NCBI RefSeq assembly: GCF_900091955.1
Contig: NZ_FMDF01000041.1
Location: 1-53,476 of the forward strand
Direction: 5' to 3'
Length of the DNA: 53,476 bases
Origin: Streptomyces sp. Ncost-T10-10d
Lineage (GTDB): Bacteria; Actinomycetota; Actinomycetes; Streptomycetales; Streptomycetaceae
Made by a program: the position numbers and the translations under genes. Positions 43,982 to 52,094 of this stretch are shown here, in pieces. Numbering within the stretch: the first letter of the stretch is position 1; every line of letters starts with the position of its first letter. The notes below the pieces were generated by a model. It saw only the letters and a program-made list of their open reading frames with translations, searched no databases and was not told the DNA's origin.

Positions 43982-45995
43982 GATTCGCGTCCCCCCGCTC
44001 CGGGTCCTGCGCTGCAGAGTCGAAATCGCCACCCGGCCGGTCCTCGGCGGCGCGCGCCACCACCCGTGCACCGCTCCCCGGCAGGGCCGCCGGATGCACC
44101 GAAACCGGCGTCGTCCGGGGTGCCACGGGGGTACGCGAGGGTACGGGCAGCGAGGACCGATCATTGCCACCGGGCTGGGCCGGCACTGCTGTCAGCCGGT
44201 GTTCACTCCCAGTCATGGAAGCGACCGCGGCTCGCTCCCGGCTCTCCCGGTTGCGCCGGGAGTCCTCGGGTTCCAGTGGTATCGGCGATCCGCGCAGCGG
44301 TTCGTCCGCCGTGCGCGGCAGAGTCAGCCGGAACTGCGAACCGCCTCCCGGCTCGCCCCATGCCTGTAGCCAGCCGCCGTGCAGCCGGGCATCCTCCACC
44401 GCGATGGACAGTCCGAGTCCGGTGCCGCCGGTCGTCCGTGCGCGAGCCGGATCAGCCCGCCAGAAACGGTTGAACACCCGGGTCGCCTCGCCGGGCTTGA
44501 GCCCCACGCCGTAGTCCCGGACGGCCACGGCGACCGCACCTCCGGCCACCGCCATCCGCACCACGACGTCCCTGCCTTCACCGTGCTCGACAGCATTGAC
44601 CACAAGGTTGCGCAGGACGCGTTCGACCCGCCGCGCATCGGCCTCCGCGATCACCGGCTGCTCATCGCCGACCACCCGGATACGGCTGCCCTTGCGCTCG
44701 GCCAGCGGCTCGGCCCCGCCGATCACCCGTCGTACGACCTGTCGCAGATCTATCGGCTCGGCCTCCAGCGCGGCGGCGCCTGCGTCGAACCGGCTGATCT
44801 CCAGCAGATCGGAGAGCAGCGACTCGAACCGGTCGAGCTGATCCCCGAGCAGTTCCGCGGAACGCGCCGTCACGGGATCGAAGTCGCTGCGGGCCTCATG
44901 GATGACATCGGCGGCCATACGTACGGTCGTCAGCGGTGTCCGCAGCTCGTGGGAGACGTCGGAGACGAAGCGCCGCTGCATCCGCGACAGCTCCTCCAAC
45001 TGCTGGATCTTCAGCTGCAGGTTCTGCGCCATCTTGTTGAAGGCCTCACCGAGCCGGGCGATGTCGTCCTCGCCGGTGACCTTCATCCGCTCCTGGAGCC
45101 TGCCGGCGGAGAGCCGCTCGGCGATGCCCGCCGCCATCCGTACGGGCGTGACGACCTGCCGCACCACAAACCAGGCGATGGCCCCGAGCAGCACGACCAC
45201 GAACAGTCCCGCAGTCGCCAACGTGCCCTTGACCAGCGTCAATGACTTCTCCTCCTGCGTCAGCGGGAAGAGGTAGTAGAGCTGGTACGGATTGTGGTCG
45301 ATGTCGTAGAGCCGCTTGCCCACCACGAGCCCGGGCTGCGGCTCCTGTCCGTTCGCGTACTGGATCAAGGAGTATGTCTGGAACGCTCCCGGGCCCTTGT
45401 TCACGGAATCCCGCAGGCTCTGCGGAATGCTCGCCGCCTCCACACTGCCCGAGCCGCGCGGCGCACGGGTGCCCTCGTCGGCACTGAGTGCCACCACGTT
45501 GAAGGCGTTCTTGCCGCCACTGGCGAGCTGATCGACGAGTTCGGTCCGCCAGGAGTTGTTGGCGGAGGTGCCGTCCGCAGCGTCTCCGCCCTGCCCACCA
45601 GGGGTGAGCGGGGCGTTCGCCTTCTCCTGGGCCGCCGCGAAACCGCCGGCAGCCTGGGTCTGGGCAGCCTTGCCCTTCGCGTCGAGCAGGCCGTTGCGCA
45701 CCTGGCCGATCACGACCAGCCCGAGGAGCAGCACCACACCGAGCGACATGAGCAGCGTGCCCGCGACGACCCGCAGCTGGAGGTTGCGTCGCCAAAGCCG
45801 CACGGCGGGCAGCAGCGGACGCCGCACCCAGCGCATCAGCAGTCGCGGCACAGGACCGCTGGGCGCCCGGTCGTGGAACAACCGGCCACCCTGCACAAGA
45901 CGTCGGACCTGGGACGCCTTGTGTCCTGGAGCAGCAGCCCGCTCCGCACGGGCTCCCGGCTCCCCGGGCTGCGGAGCAGCGCTACTCAGGGGCAT
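43971..45995 (-). CDS. mtrB: Sensor histidine kinase MtrB
   Basis: This is a 674-residue membrane kinase. Order: Ala/Arg/Pro-rich cytoplasmic leader, first membrane helix (VVAGTLLMSLGVVLLLGLVVI), an extracellular domain of about 150 residues, second helix (LFVVVLLGAIAWFVV), HAMP, the phosphoacceptor His in SDVSHELRTPLTTV, and the ATPase boxes VVNAVEH, DYGVGL and TGGTGLGLSI. An unstructured C-terminal tail of over 100 residues (Pro/Ser/Arg-rich) ends the protein. The ATG lies one base after the mtrA stop. It phosphorylates MtrA; in streptomycetes the pair links development, antibiotic production and wall metabolism. Confidence 0.95.
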   Translation of the reverse strand: MPLSSAAPQPGEPGARAERAAAPGHKASQVRRLVQGGRLFHDRAPSGPVPRLLMRWVRRPLLPAVRLWRRNLQLRVVAGTLLMSLGVVLLLGLVVIGQVRNGLLDAKGKAAQTQAAGGFAAAQEKANAPLTPGGQGGDAADGTSANNSWRTELVDQLASGGKNAFNVVALSADEGTRAPRGSGSVEAASIPQSLRDSVNKGPGAFQTYSLIQYANGQEPQPGLVVGKRLYDIDHNPYQLYYLFPLTQEEKSLTLVKGTLATAGLFVVVLLGAIAWFVVRQVVTPVRMAAGIAERLSAGRLQERMKVTGEDDIARLGEAFNKMAQNLQLKIQQLEELSRMQRRFVSDVSHELRTPLTTVRMAADVIHEARSDFDPVTARSAELLGDQLDRFESLLSDLLEISRFDAGAAALEAEPIDLRQVVRRVIGGAEPLAERKGSRIRVVGDEQPVIAEADARRVERVLRNLVVNAVEHGEGRDVVVRMAVAGGAVAVAVRDYGVGLKPGEATRVFNRFWRADPARARTTGGTGLGLSIAVEDARLHGGWLQAWGEPGGGSQFRLTLPRTADEPLRGSPIPLEPEDSRRNRESRERAAVASMTGSEHRLTAVPAQPGGNDRSSLPVPSRTPVAPRTTPVSVHPAALPGSGARVVARAAEDRPGGDFDSAAQDPERGDANRGH

Positions 45996-45996
45996 T

Positions 45997-46686
45997 TCAG
46001 CTCGGTCCGGCCTTGTAACCGACACCTCGGACGGTCACCACGATCTCGGGCCGCTCCGGGTCCTTCTCGACCTTGGAGCGCAGACGCTGGACATGCACAT
46101 TCACCAGCCGGGTGTCGGCGGCGTGGCGGTATCCCCAGACCTGCTCCAGCAGTACCTCACGGGTGAAGACCTGCCACGGCTTACGGGCGAGTGCGACCAG
46201 CAGGTCGAACTCCAGCGGGGTGAGGGCGATCGACTGTCCCTCCCGCTTCACCGAATGACCGGCCACATCGATGACCAGATCCCCGATGGCCAGCTGCTCC
46301 GGCGCCGGTTCCTCGGACCTCCGCAGACGTGCCCTGATCCGGGCAACCAACTCCTTAGGTTTGAACGGCTTGACGATGTAGTCGTCGGCCCCGGACTCCA
46401 GGCCCACCACCACGTCAACCGTGTCGCTCTTGGCAGTGAGCATGACGATCGGCACACCTGACTCGGCCCTGATCAGCCTGCAGACCTCGATGCCGTCCCT
46501 ACCGGGCAGCATCAGATCCAGCAGGACCAGGTCCGGCTTGGCCTCACGAAATGCGGCAAGTGCCTTGTCGCCGTCCGCTACGAACGACGGCTCGAACCCT
46601 TCACCACGCAGCACAATCCCGAGCATCTCGGCCAGTGCGGTGTCGTCGTCGACGACAAGGACGCGTCCCTTCATAATCGACATCAT
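45997..46686 (-). CDS. mtrA: Response regulator MtrA
   Basis: This 229-residue OmpR-family regulator has a receiver domain (VLVVDDD, phosphoacceptor Asp57 in LLDLMLPGRDG, Lys in VKPFKPKELVARI) and a winged-helix domain ending VNVHVQRLRSKVEKDP and VRGVGYKAGPS, almost identical to my memory of other Streptomyces MtrA proteins. Three in-frame ATGs (46686, 46683, 46674) are possible and none has a good ribosome site. The first is kept because the family usually reads MMS-x-MKGRV. It begins 4 bases after the mtnA stop, so translation is probably coupled. Confidence 0.96.
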   Translation of the reverse strand: MMSIMKGRVLVVDDDTALAEMLGIVLRGEGFEPSFVADGDKALAAFREAKPDLVLLDLMLPGRDGIEVCRLIRAESGVPIVMLTAKSDTVDVVVGLESGADDYIVKPFKPKELVARIRARLRRSEEPAPEQLAIGDLVIDVAGHSVKREGQSIALTPLEFDLLVALARKPWQVFTREVLLEQVWGYRHAADTRLVNVHVQRLRSKVEKDPERPEIVVTVRGVGYKAGPS

Positions 46687-46690
46687 CCCA

Positions 46691-46710
46691 TTAGCTAATC
46701 GTTACCTGCG
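46691..46710 (-). promoter_or_regulatory. Possible MtrA-type site overlapping the mtnA stop
   Basis: The minus strand reads GGTAACGATTAGCTAATGGG through the mtnA stop and into the mtrA start. GTAAC-type repeats resemble motifs reported for MtrA in streptomycetes, so autoregulation is possible. The match is short and could be chance. Confidence 0.25.
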
Positions 46711-47836
46711 ATGATCTGGCACACAGCTCTGCCAGTCCGACCCCCGTGACCGGGGAAACTGCGCCCTCCTCCGTGACGATCGCCGTAACCAGCTCCGGCG
46801 GTGTGATGTCGAACGCGGGGTTGTACGCCGGGGTTCCCGCCGGTGCCACGAGCAATCCGCCGTTGTCCCCGCCTGCCGCCCCGATCTGTGGATATGTGAG
46901 CTCCGTCACTTCGCCCCCCGGCCGCTGCTCCACGGTGATCGATGCCCCGTCCGCGGTGTTCGGGTCCACCGTCGTGGTCGGTGCCACCACGATGAACGGT
47001 ACGTGGTGGTATTTCGCCAGCACAGCCAGCGGATAGCTCCCCACCTTGTTCGCCACCGACCCGTCCGCGGCGATGCGGTCCGCTCCTATGAGCACGGCAT
47101 CCACCTCCCCTGCGGCGAACAGCGAACCTGCGGCGCTGTCTGTGAGCAAGCTGTACGGCATGCCATTGCGCGCTGCCTCGTACGCGGTCAGCCGGGCACC
47201 CTGCAGCAGCGGACGCGTCTCGTCCACCCACAGCCGCCGCAACCGCCCCTCCCGATGCGCCCCGAGCGCCACCGCGAAGGCAGTGCCCTCACCTCCCGAG
47301 ACGAGCGCCCCCGTATTGCAGTGAGTCAGCAGTCGATGCCCGCCACCGGGCAGCAGTTCGTCCAGAAGCGCGAGCCCGTACCGTGCCATACGCCCGCTGG
47401 CCTCGGCATCCTCCCGGTGCAGCGCCCTGGCCTCGGCCAACGCAACTGCCGCAGCCCGCTCCGGATCCGCTTCCTTCTCCCTGGCCACCCGGTACGCCCC
47501 GGCAGCCCGCCGCACCCCGTAGCCGAGATTCACCGCGGTGGGCCGCGCCCGCTCCAGCAGGTCTGCGGCCTCCGCCACGTCGTCTCCTCGTACCGCTGCC
47601 AGAGCCACACCATAGGCCCCTGCGATGCCCAGCAACGGCGCCCCGCGCACCGCCAGCGTGCGGATCGCCCGCACCAGCGCGGGCACATCGGCGCACACCA
47701 GCTCGGCCTCCTCGGCCGGCAGCCGAGTCTGGTCGAGGAGCACCAGCACGGGACCTTCCGGAGGCTCGTCCCAGCGAAGTACGGGAAGCGAGGGAGGCTC
47801 GATGCCCACCGACGATTGCGCATCCTGATCAGCCAT
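46691..47836 (-). CDS. mtnA: S-methyl-5-thioribose-1-phosphate isomerase
   Basis: This 381-residue enzyme converts methylthioribose-1-phosphate to methylthioribulose-1-phosphate in methionine salvage. It shows RTLAVRGAPLLGIAGAYG (substrate binding), the active-site Cys in LLTHCNTGALVSGGEGTAF, and the active-site Asp in LIGADRIAADGSVANKVGSYPLA. The eIF2B-like fold and length agree with the family. The ATG is set by the conserved start; more upstream frame is unrelated. It heads the mtnA-mtrA-mtrB-lpqB series, an odd pairing of metabolism and signalling that appears conserved in streptomycetes. It is divergent from the next plus-strand gene over 140 bases. Confidence 0.94.
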   Translation of the reverse strand: MADQDAQSSVGIEPPSLPVLRWDEPPEGPVLVLLDQTRLPAEEAELVCADVPALVRAIRTLAVRGAPLLGIAGAYGVALAAVRGDDVAEAADLLERARPTAVNLGYGVRRAAGAYRVAREKEADPERAAAVALAEARALHREDAEASGRMARYGLALLDELLPGGGHRLLTHCNTGALVSGGEGTAFAVALGAHREGRLRRLWVDETRPLLQGARLTAYEAARNGMPYSLLTDSAAGSLFAAGEVDAVLIGADRIAADGSVANKVGSYPLAVLAKYHHVPFIVVAPTTTVDPNTADGASITVEQRPGGEVTELTYPQIGAAGGDNGGLLVAPAGTPAYNPAFDITPPELVTAIVTEEGAVSPVTGVGLAELCARSSQVTIS

Positions 47837-47976
47837 CCGCCCAGTCTGCCCGGTGAGCCACCCACAAATGAAGGTACGAAGGAGATACAGGGCCAGGCCC
47901 GCACCGGAGCAACGCGTGGCACGATGGCTGCCAACCTGCCGCACCGATCAGTGGACAGGACCGTGAAGGAGCGAGA

Positions 47977-49178
47977 ATGAACGACACTCCGGGCTGGGCC
48001 TCGCCCGGATCTGCCCCCGCGAAGGTCAGGGGGCGGGCGTCCCCCGGCCCTCCGAACCCGCCGACGACAGCGGCCCGGCAGGGAACTGGTCTCCCACGCA
48101 GCCGCCCACAGGGCAGTGGTCCCCACCGAGCGCTCCCGGCACAGGTCCCGGCGCACCACCCCCCGCTCCCGGCTGGGGTGGCGGATCTCAGGGACCCGGC
48201 TGGAGGCAGCCGCCCGTCGCGGCCAAGCCCGGTGTCATCCCGCTCCGGCCACTCGGCGTCGGCGAGATCCTCGACGGCGCGGTCTCCACAATGCGCGCCC
48301 ACTGGCGCACGGTCCTCGGAATCACGCTGACCGTATCCGTGATCGCCCAGATCGCGATCACCCTCGTACAACGCTATCTGCTGCCGGAACCCGCAGTGAT
48401 CGACCCGAACGCCACCGGTTCGGAGGCACTCCGGCAATCCGCCGACTCGGCTCAGTCGGCGCTGGTCAACAGTGTGCCGTCGCTGCTCATCATCATGATC
48501 GCCACGCTGATCACGACATCCGTACTGACCGTGGTGATCAGCCGCTCGGTACTGGGCCGCTCGGTGACGCTCTCCGACGCATGGGCCGAGGCCCGGCCCC
48601 GGCTTGCTCAGCTGCTTGGTCTGACATTGCTGCTGGCTCTGATCAGCGCCGCCATCATGACGGTGGGGCTGCTGCCGGGCATGCTGGTCGGCTCCGCCGC
48701 AGGCGCCGGGCTCGTCGTCATCGGATTCATGGCCGCGTTCGTCGTCGTCATTTGGCTGATGGTCCGCTTCTGTCTCGCCTCGCCTGCGCTGATGTTGGAG
48801 CGGCAATCGATCACGACCTCCATGCGCCGCTCCGCGAAGCTGGTCAGGGGCGCCTGGTGGCGGACCTTCGGCGTCCTGGCGCTCACCGGACTGCTGACCC
48901 TCATCGTGAGCGTGATCATCGCCATCCCGTTCAGCGTCATCGCGATGGCCGTGGACGGCGGCGGTGTCGGCTCCTTCCTCACGGACGGCTCCACAGACTT
49001 CGGCTGGCCGTTCCTGATCGTCTCCGGTATCGGTCAGGTGATCACCGCAACGATCACCTACCCGCTCTCCGCTGGTGTGATGGCTCTGCTCTACATCGAT
49101 CAGCGCATCCGCCGCGAGGCACTCGACCTCGAGCTCGCCCGGGCAGCAGGCCTGCCCGGATACGACACCAGGAGCTGA
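47977..49178 (+). CDS. Membrane protein of the glycerophosphodiester phosphodiesterase-membrane-domain type, apparent frameshift
   Basis: The start is ATG at 47977 with a perfect AAGGAG 5 bases before it (MNDTPGWASPGSAP). That frame stops at 48330, while the membrane part is read in another frame. The second frame is protein-like from base 48018 on: a Pro/Gly/Trp-rich stretch (PPTGQWSPPSAPGTGPGA), then PGVIPLRPLGVGEILDGA and about six helices, through to PGYDTRS. That frame has no start codon before ATG 48291, which would cut into the conserved membrane region. One missing base in the C-run at 48014-48018 explains both. It is either a real mutation or a sequencing error. The function is unknown; it precedes a DUF4129-DUF4350-MoxR-DUF58 operon. 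Confidence 0.75.
48014..48018 (+). other. Probable single-base deletion site (C homopolymer)
   Basis: Five Cs are present; a sixth would join the in-frame start at 47977 to the long downstream frame and read GSAPREGQGAG across the junction. Confidence 0.65.
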
Positions 49179-49182
49179 TGCC

Positions 49183-49872
49183 GTGTCGGGGGCGGGGGGC
49201 ACAACAGCAGCACGGCTACTCATGCACGCGAGCAGTGACATACCGGTGGACACTCCACGTGTCCCAGCCCGCGAGGCCGCGAAGCACGAGCTGTCCAAAC
49301 CGATGTACCACGAGAACGATCCCAACCTCCTCCAGCGCGGCCTCGACCGCCTCTGGGGCTGGGTCGGCGATCTCCTGAACACAGCCTCCGGCGCCGCACC
49401 GGGCGGCCCACTCGGTCTTGTCGTGCTCGTACTGGTCGTCATCGGCCTGGTGGCCGCACTCTGGTGGAGGCTGGGCACCCCGCACCGCACCGTGCGTTCC
49501 GCAGACGCCCTCTTCGACGAGAGCCCCCGCAGCGCCGTCGAGCACCGGACGGCCGCCGAGGCCCACGCGGCCGCCCACCGCTGGAACGAGGCGGTCCAGG
49601 AGCGCATGCGCGCCATCGTCCGCGCCCTGGAGGAGCGCGCTCTGCTCGACCCCCGCCCTGGGCGTACCGCCGACGAGGCCGCCGCCGAAGCAGGCCGTCC
49701 GCTGCCCACACACGCCACGCGACTCCGCGCCGCCGCCAGAGGATTCGACGATGTCACATACGGCAGCCGAACCGCGGACCAGCAGGCGTATCTGGATGTA
49801 CGAGCTCTGGACCTCGATCTCGAAACCGCCAAGCCTCTCCTGACAGCCACAGCGCAGGGAGCAGCCGAATGA
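49183..49872 (+). CDS. DUF4129 domain membrane protein
   Basis: This 229-residue protein has a hydrophilic first part, one membrane helix near residues 75-95 (GPLGLVVLVLVVIGLVAALWW) and a C-terminal DUF4129 domain (AAEAHAAAHRWNEAVQERMRAI, LLDPRPGRTADEAAAEAGR, VTYGSR). Such domains accompany transglutaminase-like or DUF58/MoxR systems at the membrane. The GTG start has GGAG upstream and lies 4 bases after the preceding stop. It overlaps the next gene by 4 bases (ATGA), so they are co-translated. Confidence 0.85.
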   Translation: MSGAGGTTAARLLMHASSDIPVDTPRVPAREAAKHELSKPMYHENDPNLLQRGLDRLWGWVGDLLNTASGAAPGGPLGLVVLVLVVIGLVAALWWRLGTPHRTVRSADALFDESPRSAVEHRTAAEAHAAAHRWNEAVQERMRAIVRALEERALLDPRPGRTADEAAAEAGRPLPTHATRLRAAARGFDDVTYGSRTADQQAYLDVRALDLDLETAKPLLTATAQGAAE

Positions 49873-51086
49873 CCGAGGTCACCGCCGCCCCCACCACCTC
49901 GGCATCCCTCGCCCCGCACCAGATCTGGATCCGCACCCGCGGTCTGCTGCTCGCCCTCCTCGTACTCGTCGCTGCCGGAATCGCTCTGGCAACCATGCGC
50001 TCCGGAGACCAGCACGGCCGCCTCGACCCCCGTTCCGCCGACCGCTACGGCAGCCGGGCCGTCGCCGAACTCCTCAAAGAGCGTGGCGTCTCCGTTCACG
50101 TGGTCACCACGCTCGACGAGGCCACGGCCCAGGCCGGCCCCGAAACCACGCTGCTCGTCGCCTCCCCTAACCTGCTGACCCCGCGCCAACAGAGCGAACT
50201 CCGTGCCACGACCGACCACTCGGACGGCCGTACCGTCCTTCTCGCGGCGGGCCCTCCGTCCGTGGGCACACTGGTCCGCGGTGTCCGCGCGGAGTCCACC
50301 GGACCGGTAGCCACGCGCGCCCCTCAGTGCTCCCTGCCCGCCGCCCGCAACGCCGGCGACGTCGAAACGGGAGGCTTCCACTACGCCTCGGACGGCCTCG
50401 CCAACACCATCGCCTGTTTCCCGAGCGACGGCCTCCCCACCCTGCTCCTGGTCGAACAAGGCGCGGGTGACACCGTTCTCCTCGGTTCTCCCGACCTTCT
50501 CTACAACGACCGGCTCGGAAACCAGGGCAATGCCTCCCTGGCCCTGCAACTCCTCGGTTCCCGCCCACATCTGGTCTGGTACCTCCCCTCGCTCACTGAT
50601 ACCTCCGCTGCCGCCGAGAACGGCGGGGACGGCGGCGATGGCGCCCACGACGACCGCAGCTTCGTCGACCTGATCCCCCGGGGCTGGCTGTGGGGCACCC
50701 TGCAACTCGCACTGGCCGCCGTGCTCGCCGCCATCTGGCGCGCCCGCCGTCTGGGCCCGTTGGTGACCGAACGGCTGCCCGTGGCCATCCGCGCTTCCGA
50801 ATCCGCCGAGGGCCTGGCCCGCCTCTACCGCAGAGCGAATGCCCGCGACCGGGCCGCCGACTCACTGCGCGCCGCCACCCGCACCCGTATCGCCCCACTC
50901 ATCGGCGTCTCCCCACGCGATGCCCACTCCTCCGCGACCCTTATCCCTGCCGTTTCCGCCCGTCTCAGCACCACCGGCAGCGACCCCCAAGCCGTGCTCT
51001 TCGGACCCGTCCCGTCCGACGACGCCGCTCTCGTACAACTGGCAGACCAACTCGACACCCTCGAAAGAGAGGTACGCACGTCATGA
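49869..51086 (+). CDS. DUF4350 domain membrane protein
   Basis: This 405-residue protein has an N-terminal helix (LLLALLVLVAAGIALATM), then the DUF4350 region (RYGSRAVAELLKERGVSVHVV, TTLLVASPNLLTPRQQ, TVLLAAGPPS, TVLLGSPDLLYNDRLG), and a second helix (GWLWGTLQLALAAVLAAIW) before a cytoplasmic tail (RANARDRAADSLRAAT). DUF4350 resembles GATase1-like folds found beside MoxR and DUF58 genes. It overlaps both neighbours by 4 bases. The role is unknown but likely in the same membrane complex. Confidence 0.86.
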   Translation: MTEVTAAPTTSASLAPHQIWIRTRGLLLALLVLVAAGIALATMRSGDQHGRLDPRSADRYGSRAVAELLKERGVSVHVVTTLDEATAQAGPETTLLVASPNLLTPRQQSELRATTDHSDGRTVLLAAGPPSVGTLVRGVRAESTGPVATRAPQCSLPAARNAGDVETGGFHYASDGLANTIACFPSDGLPTLLLVEQGAGDTVLLGSPDLLYNDRLGNQGNASLALQLLGSRPHLVWYLPSLTDTSAAAENGGDGGDGAHDDRSFVDLIPRGWLWGTLQLALAAVLAAIWRARRLGPLVTERLPVAIRASESAEGLARLYRRANARDRAADSLRAATRTRIAPLIGVSPRDAHSSATLIPAVSARLSTTGSDPQAVLFGPVPSDDAALVQLADQLDTLEREVRTS

Positions 51087-52084
51087 GCGCCCCGCCCCCA
51101 GTGCCCGCCGGGACTACCGAGACCGTCGGGCACGGCGACACAGCCCGCGCATCCCTGGAAGCGCTGCGCTCCGAAATCGCCAAGGCCGTGGTCGGCCAGG
51201 ACCCGGCGGTCACCGGGCTTGTCGTAGCTCTGCTCTGTCGAGGCCATGTCCTCCTCGAAGGCGTCCCCGGCGTGGCCAAGACCCTCTTGGTCCGGGCTCT
51301 CGCAGCCTCACTCGAACTCGACACCAAGCGTGTCCAGTTCACCCCCGACCTGATGCCGAGCGATGTCACCGGCTCACTGGTCTATGACGCCCGCACGGCA
51401 GAGTTCTCCTTCCAGCCCGGGCCTGTCTTCACCAACCTGCTTCTCGCCGACGAGATCAACCGCACCCCTCCCAAGACGCAGTCCTCCCTCCTGGAAGCGA
51501 TGGAAGAGCGCCAGGTCACCGTCGACGGAACCCCTCGGCTGCTGCCCGAGCCCTTCCTCGTAGCGGCCACGCAGAATCCCGTCGAATACGAGGGCACTTA
51601 CCCGCTCCCCGAGGCCCAACTGGACCGGTTTCTCCTTAAACTGACGGTGCCATTGCCGTCCCGCGACGAGGAGATCAACGTCGTCACGCGTCATTCCGAC
51701 GGCTTCAATCCGCGAGACCTCCAGTCAGCGGGCATCCACCCCGTCGCCGGCCCGGCCGATCTGGAAGCCGCCCGCAACGCAGTCGACCGAACCAAGGTCT
51801 CCCCCGAGATCGCCGGCTATGTCGTCGATATCTGTCGTGCCACGCGTGAATCCCCCTCGCTCTCCCTCGGTGTGTCTCCCCGAGGCGCCACCGCTCTGTT
51901 GTCGACTGCCCGTGCCTGGGCCTGGCTCACCGGCCGTGACTACGTCATTCCGGATGATGTGAAAGCCCTGGCGCTCCCCACGCTTCGCCATCGCATCCAA
52001 CTGCGGCCCGAGGCGGAGATGGAGGGAGTCACCCCCGACTCCGTCATCACCGCGGTCCTCGCCCACGTACCCGTACCCCGATGA
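51083..52084 (+). CDS. MoxR-type AAA+ ATPase
   Basis: This 333-residue chaperone-like ATPase has Walker A GVPGVAKT, Walker B LLADEINRTPPKTQSSLLEAMEE, sensor 1 AATQNPVEYEGTYPLPEAQLDRF and a C-terminal lid (SLGVSPRGATALLSTARAWA, IPDDVKALALPTLRHR). MoxR proteins mature or assemble partner complexes, often with VWA or DUF58 proteins, which is what follows here. The ATG overlaps the preceding stop (ATGA). It is the energy-providing member of this operon. Confidence 0.93.
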   Translation: MSAPPPVPAGTTETVGHGDTARASLEALRSEIAKAVVGQDPAVTGLVVALLCRGHVLLEGVPGVAKTLLVRALAASLELDTKRVQFTPDLMPSDVTGSLVYDARTAEFSFQPGPVFTNLLLADEINRTPPKTQSSLLEAMEERQVTVDGTPRLLPEPFLVAATQNPVEYEGTYPLPEAQLDRFLLKLTVPLPSRDEEINVVTRHSDGFNPRDLQSAGIHPVAGPADLEAARNAVDRTKVSPEIAGYVVDICRATRESPSLSLGVSPRGATALLSTARAWAWLTGRDYVIPDDVKALALPTLRHRIQLRPEAEMEGVTPDSVITAVLAHVPVPR

Positions 52085-52094
52085 GGCGGTGACC

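Noticed and set aside
47829..50705. About 950-codon minus-strand open frame opposite the MoxR operon
   Set aside because: Opposes three plus-strand genes with membrane helices, DUF motifs and overlapping starts; its own translation is compositionally biased.
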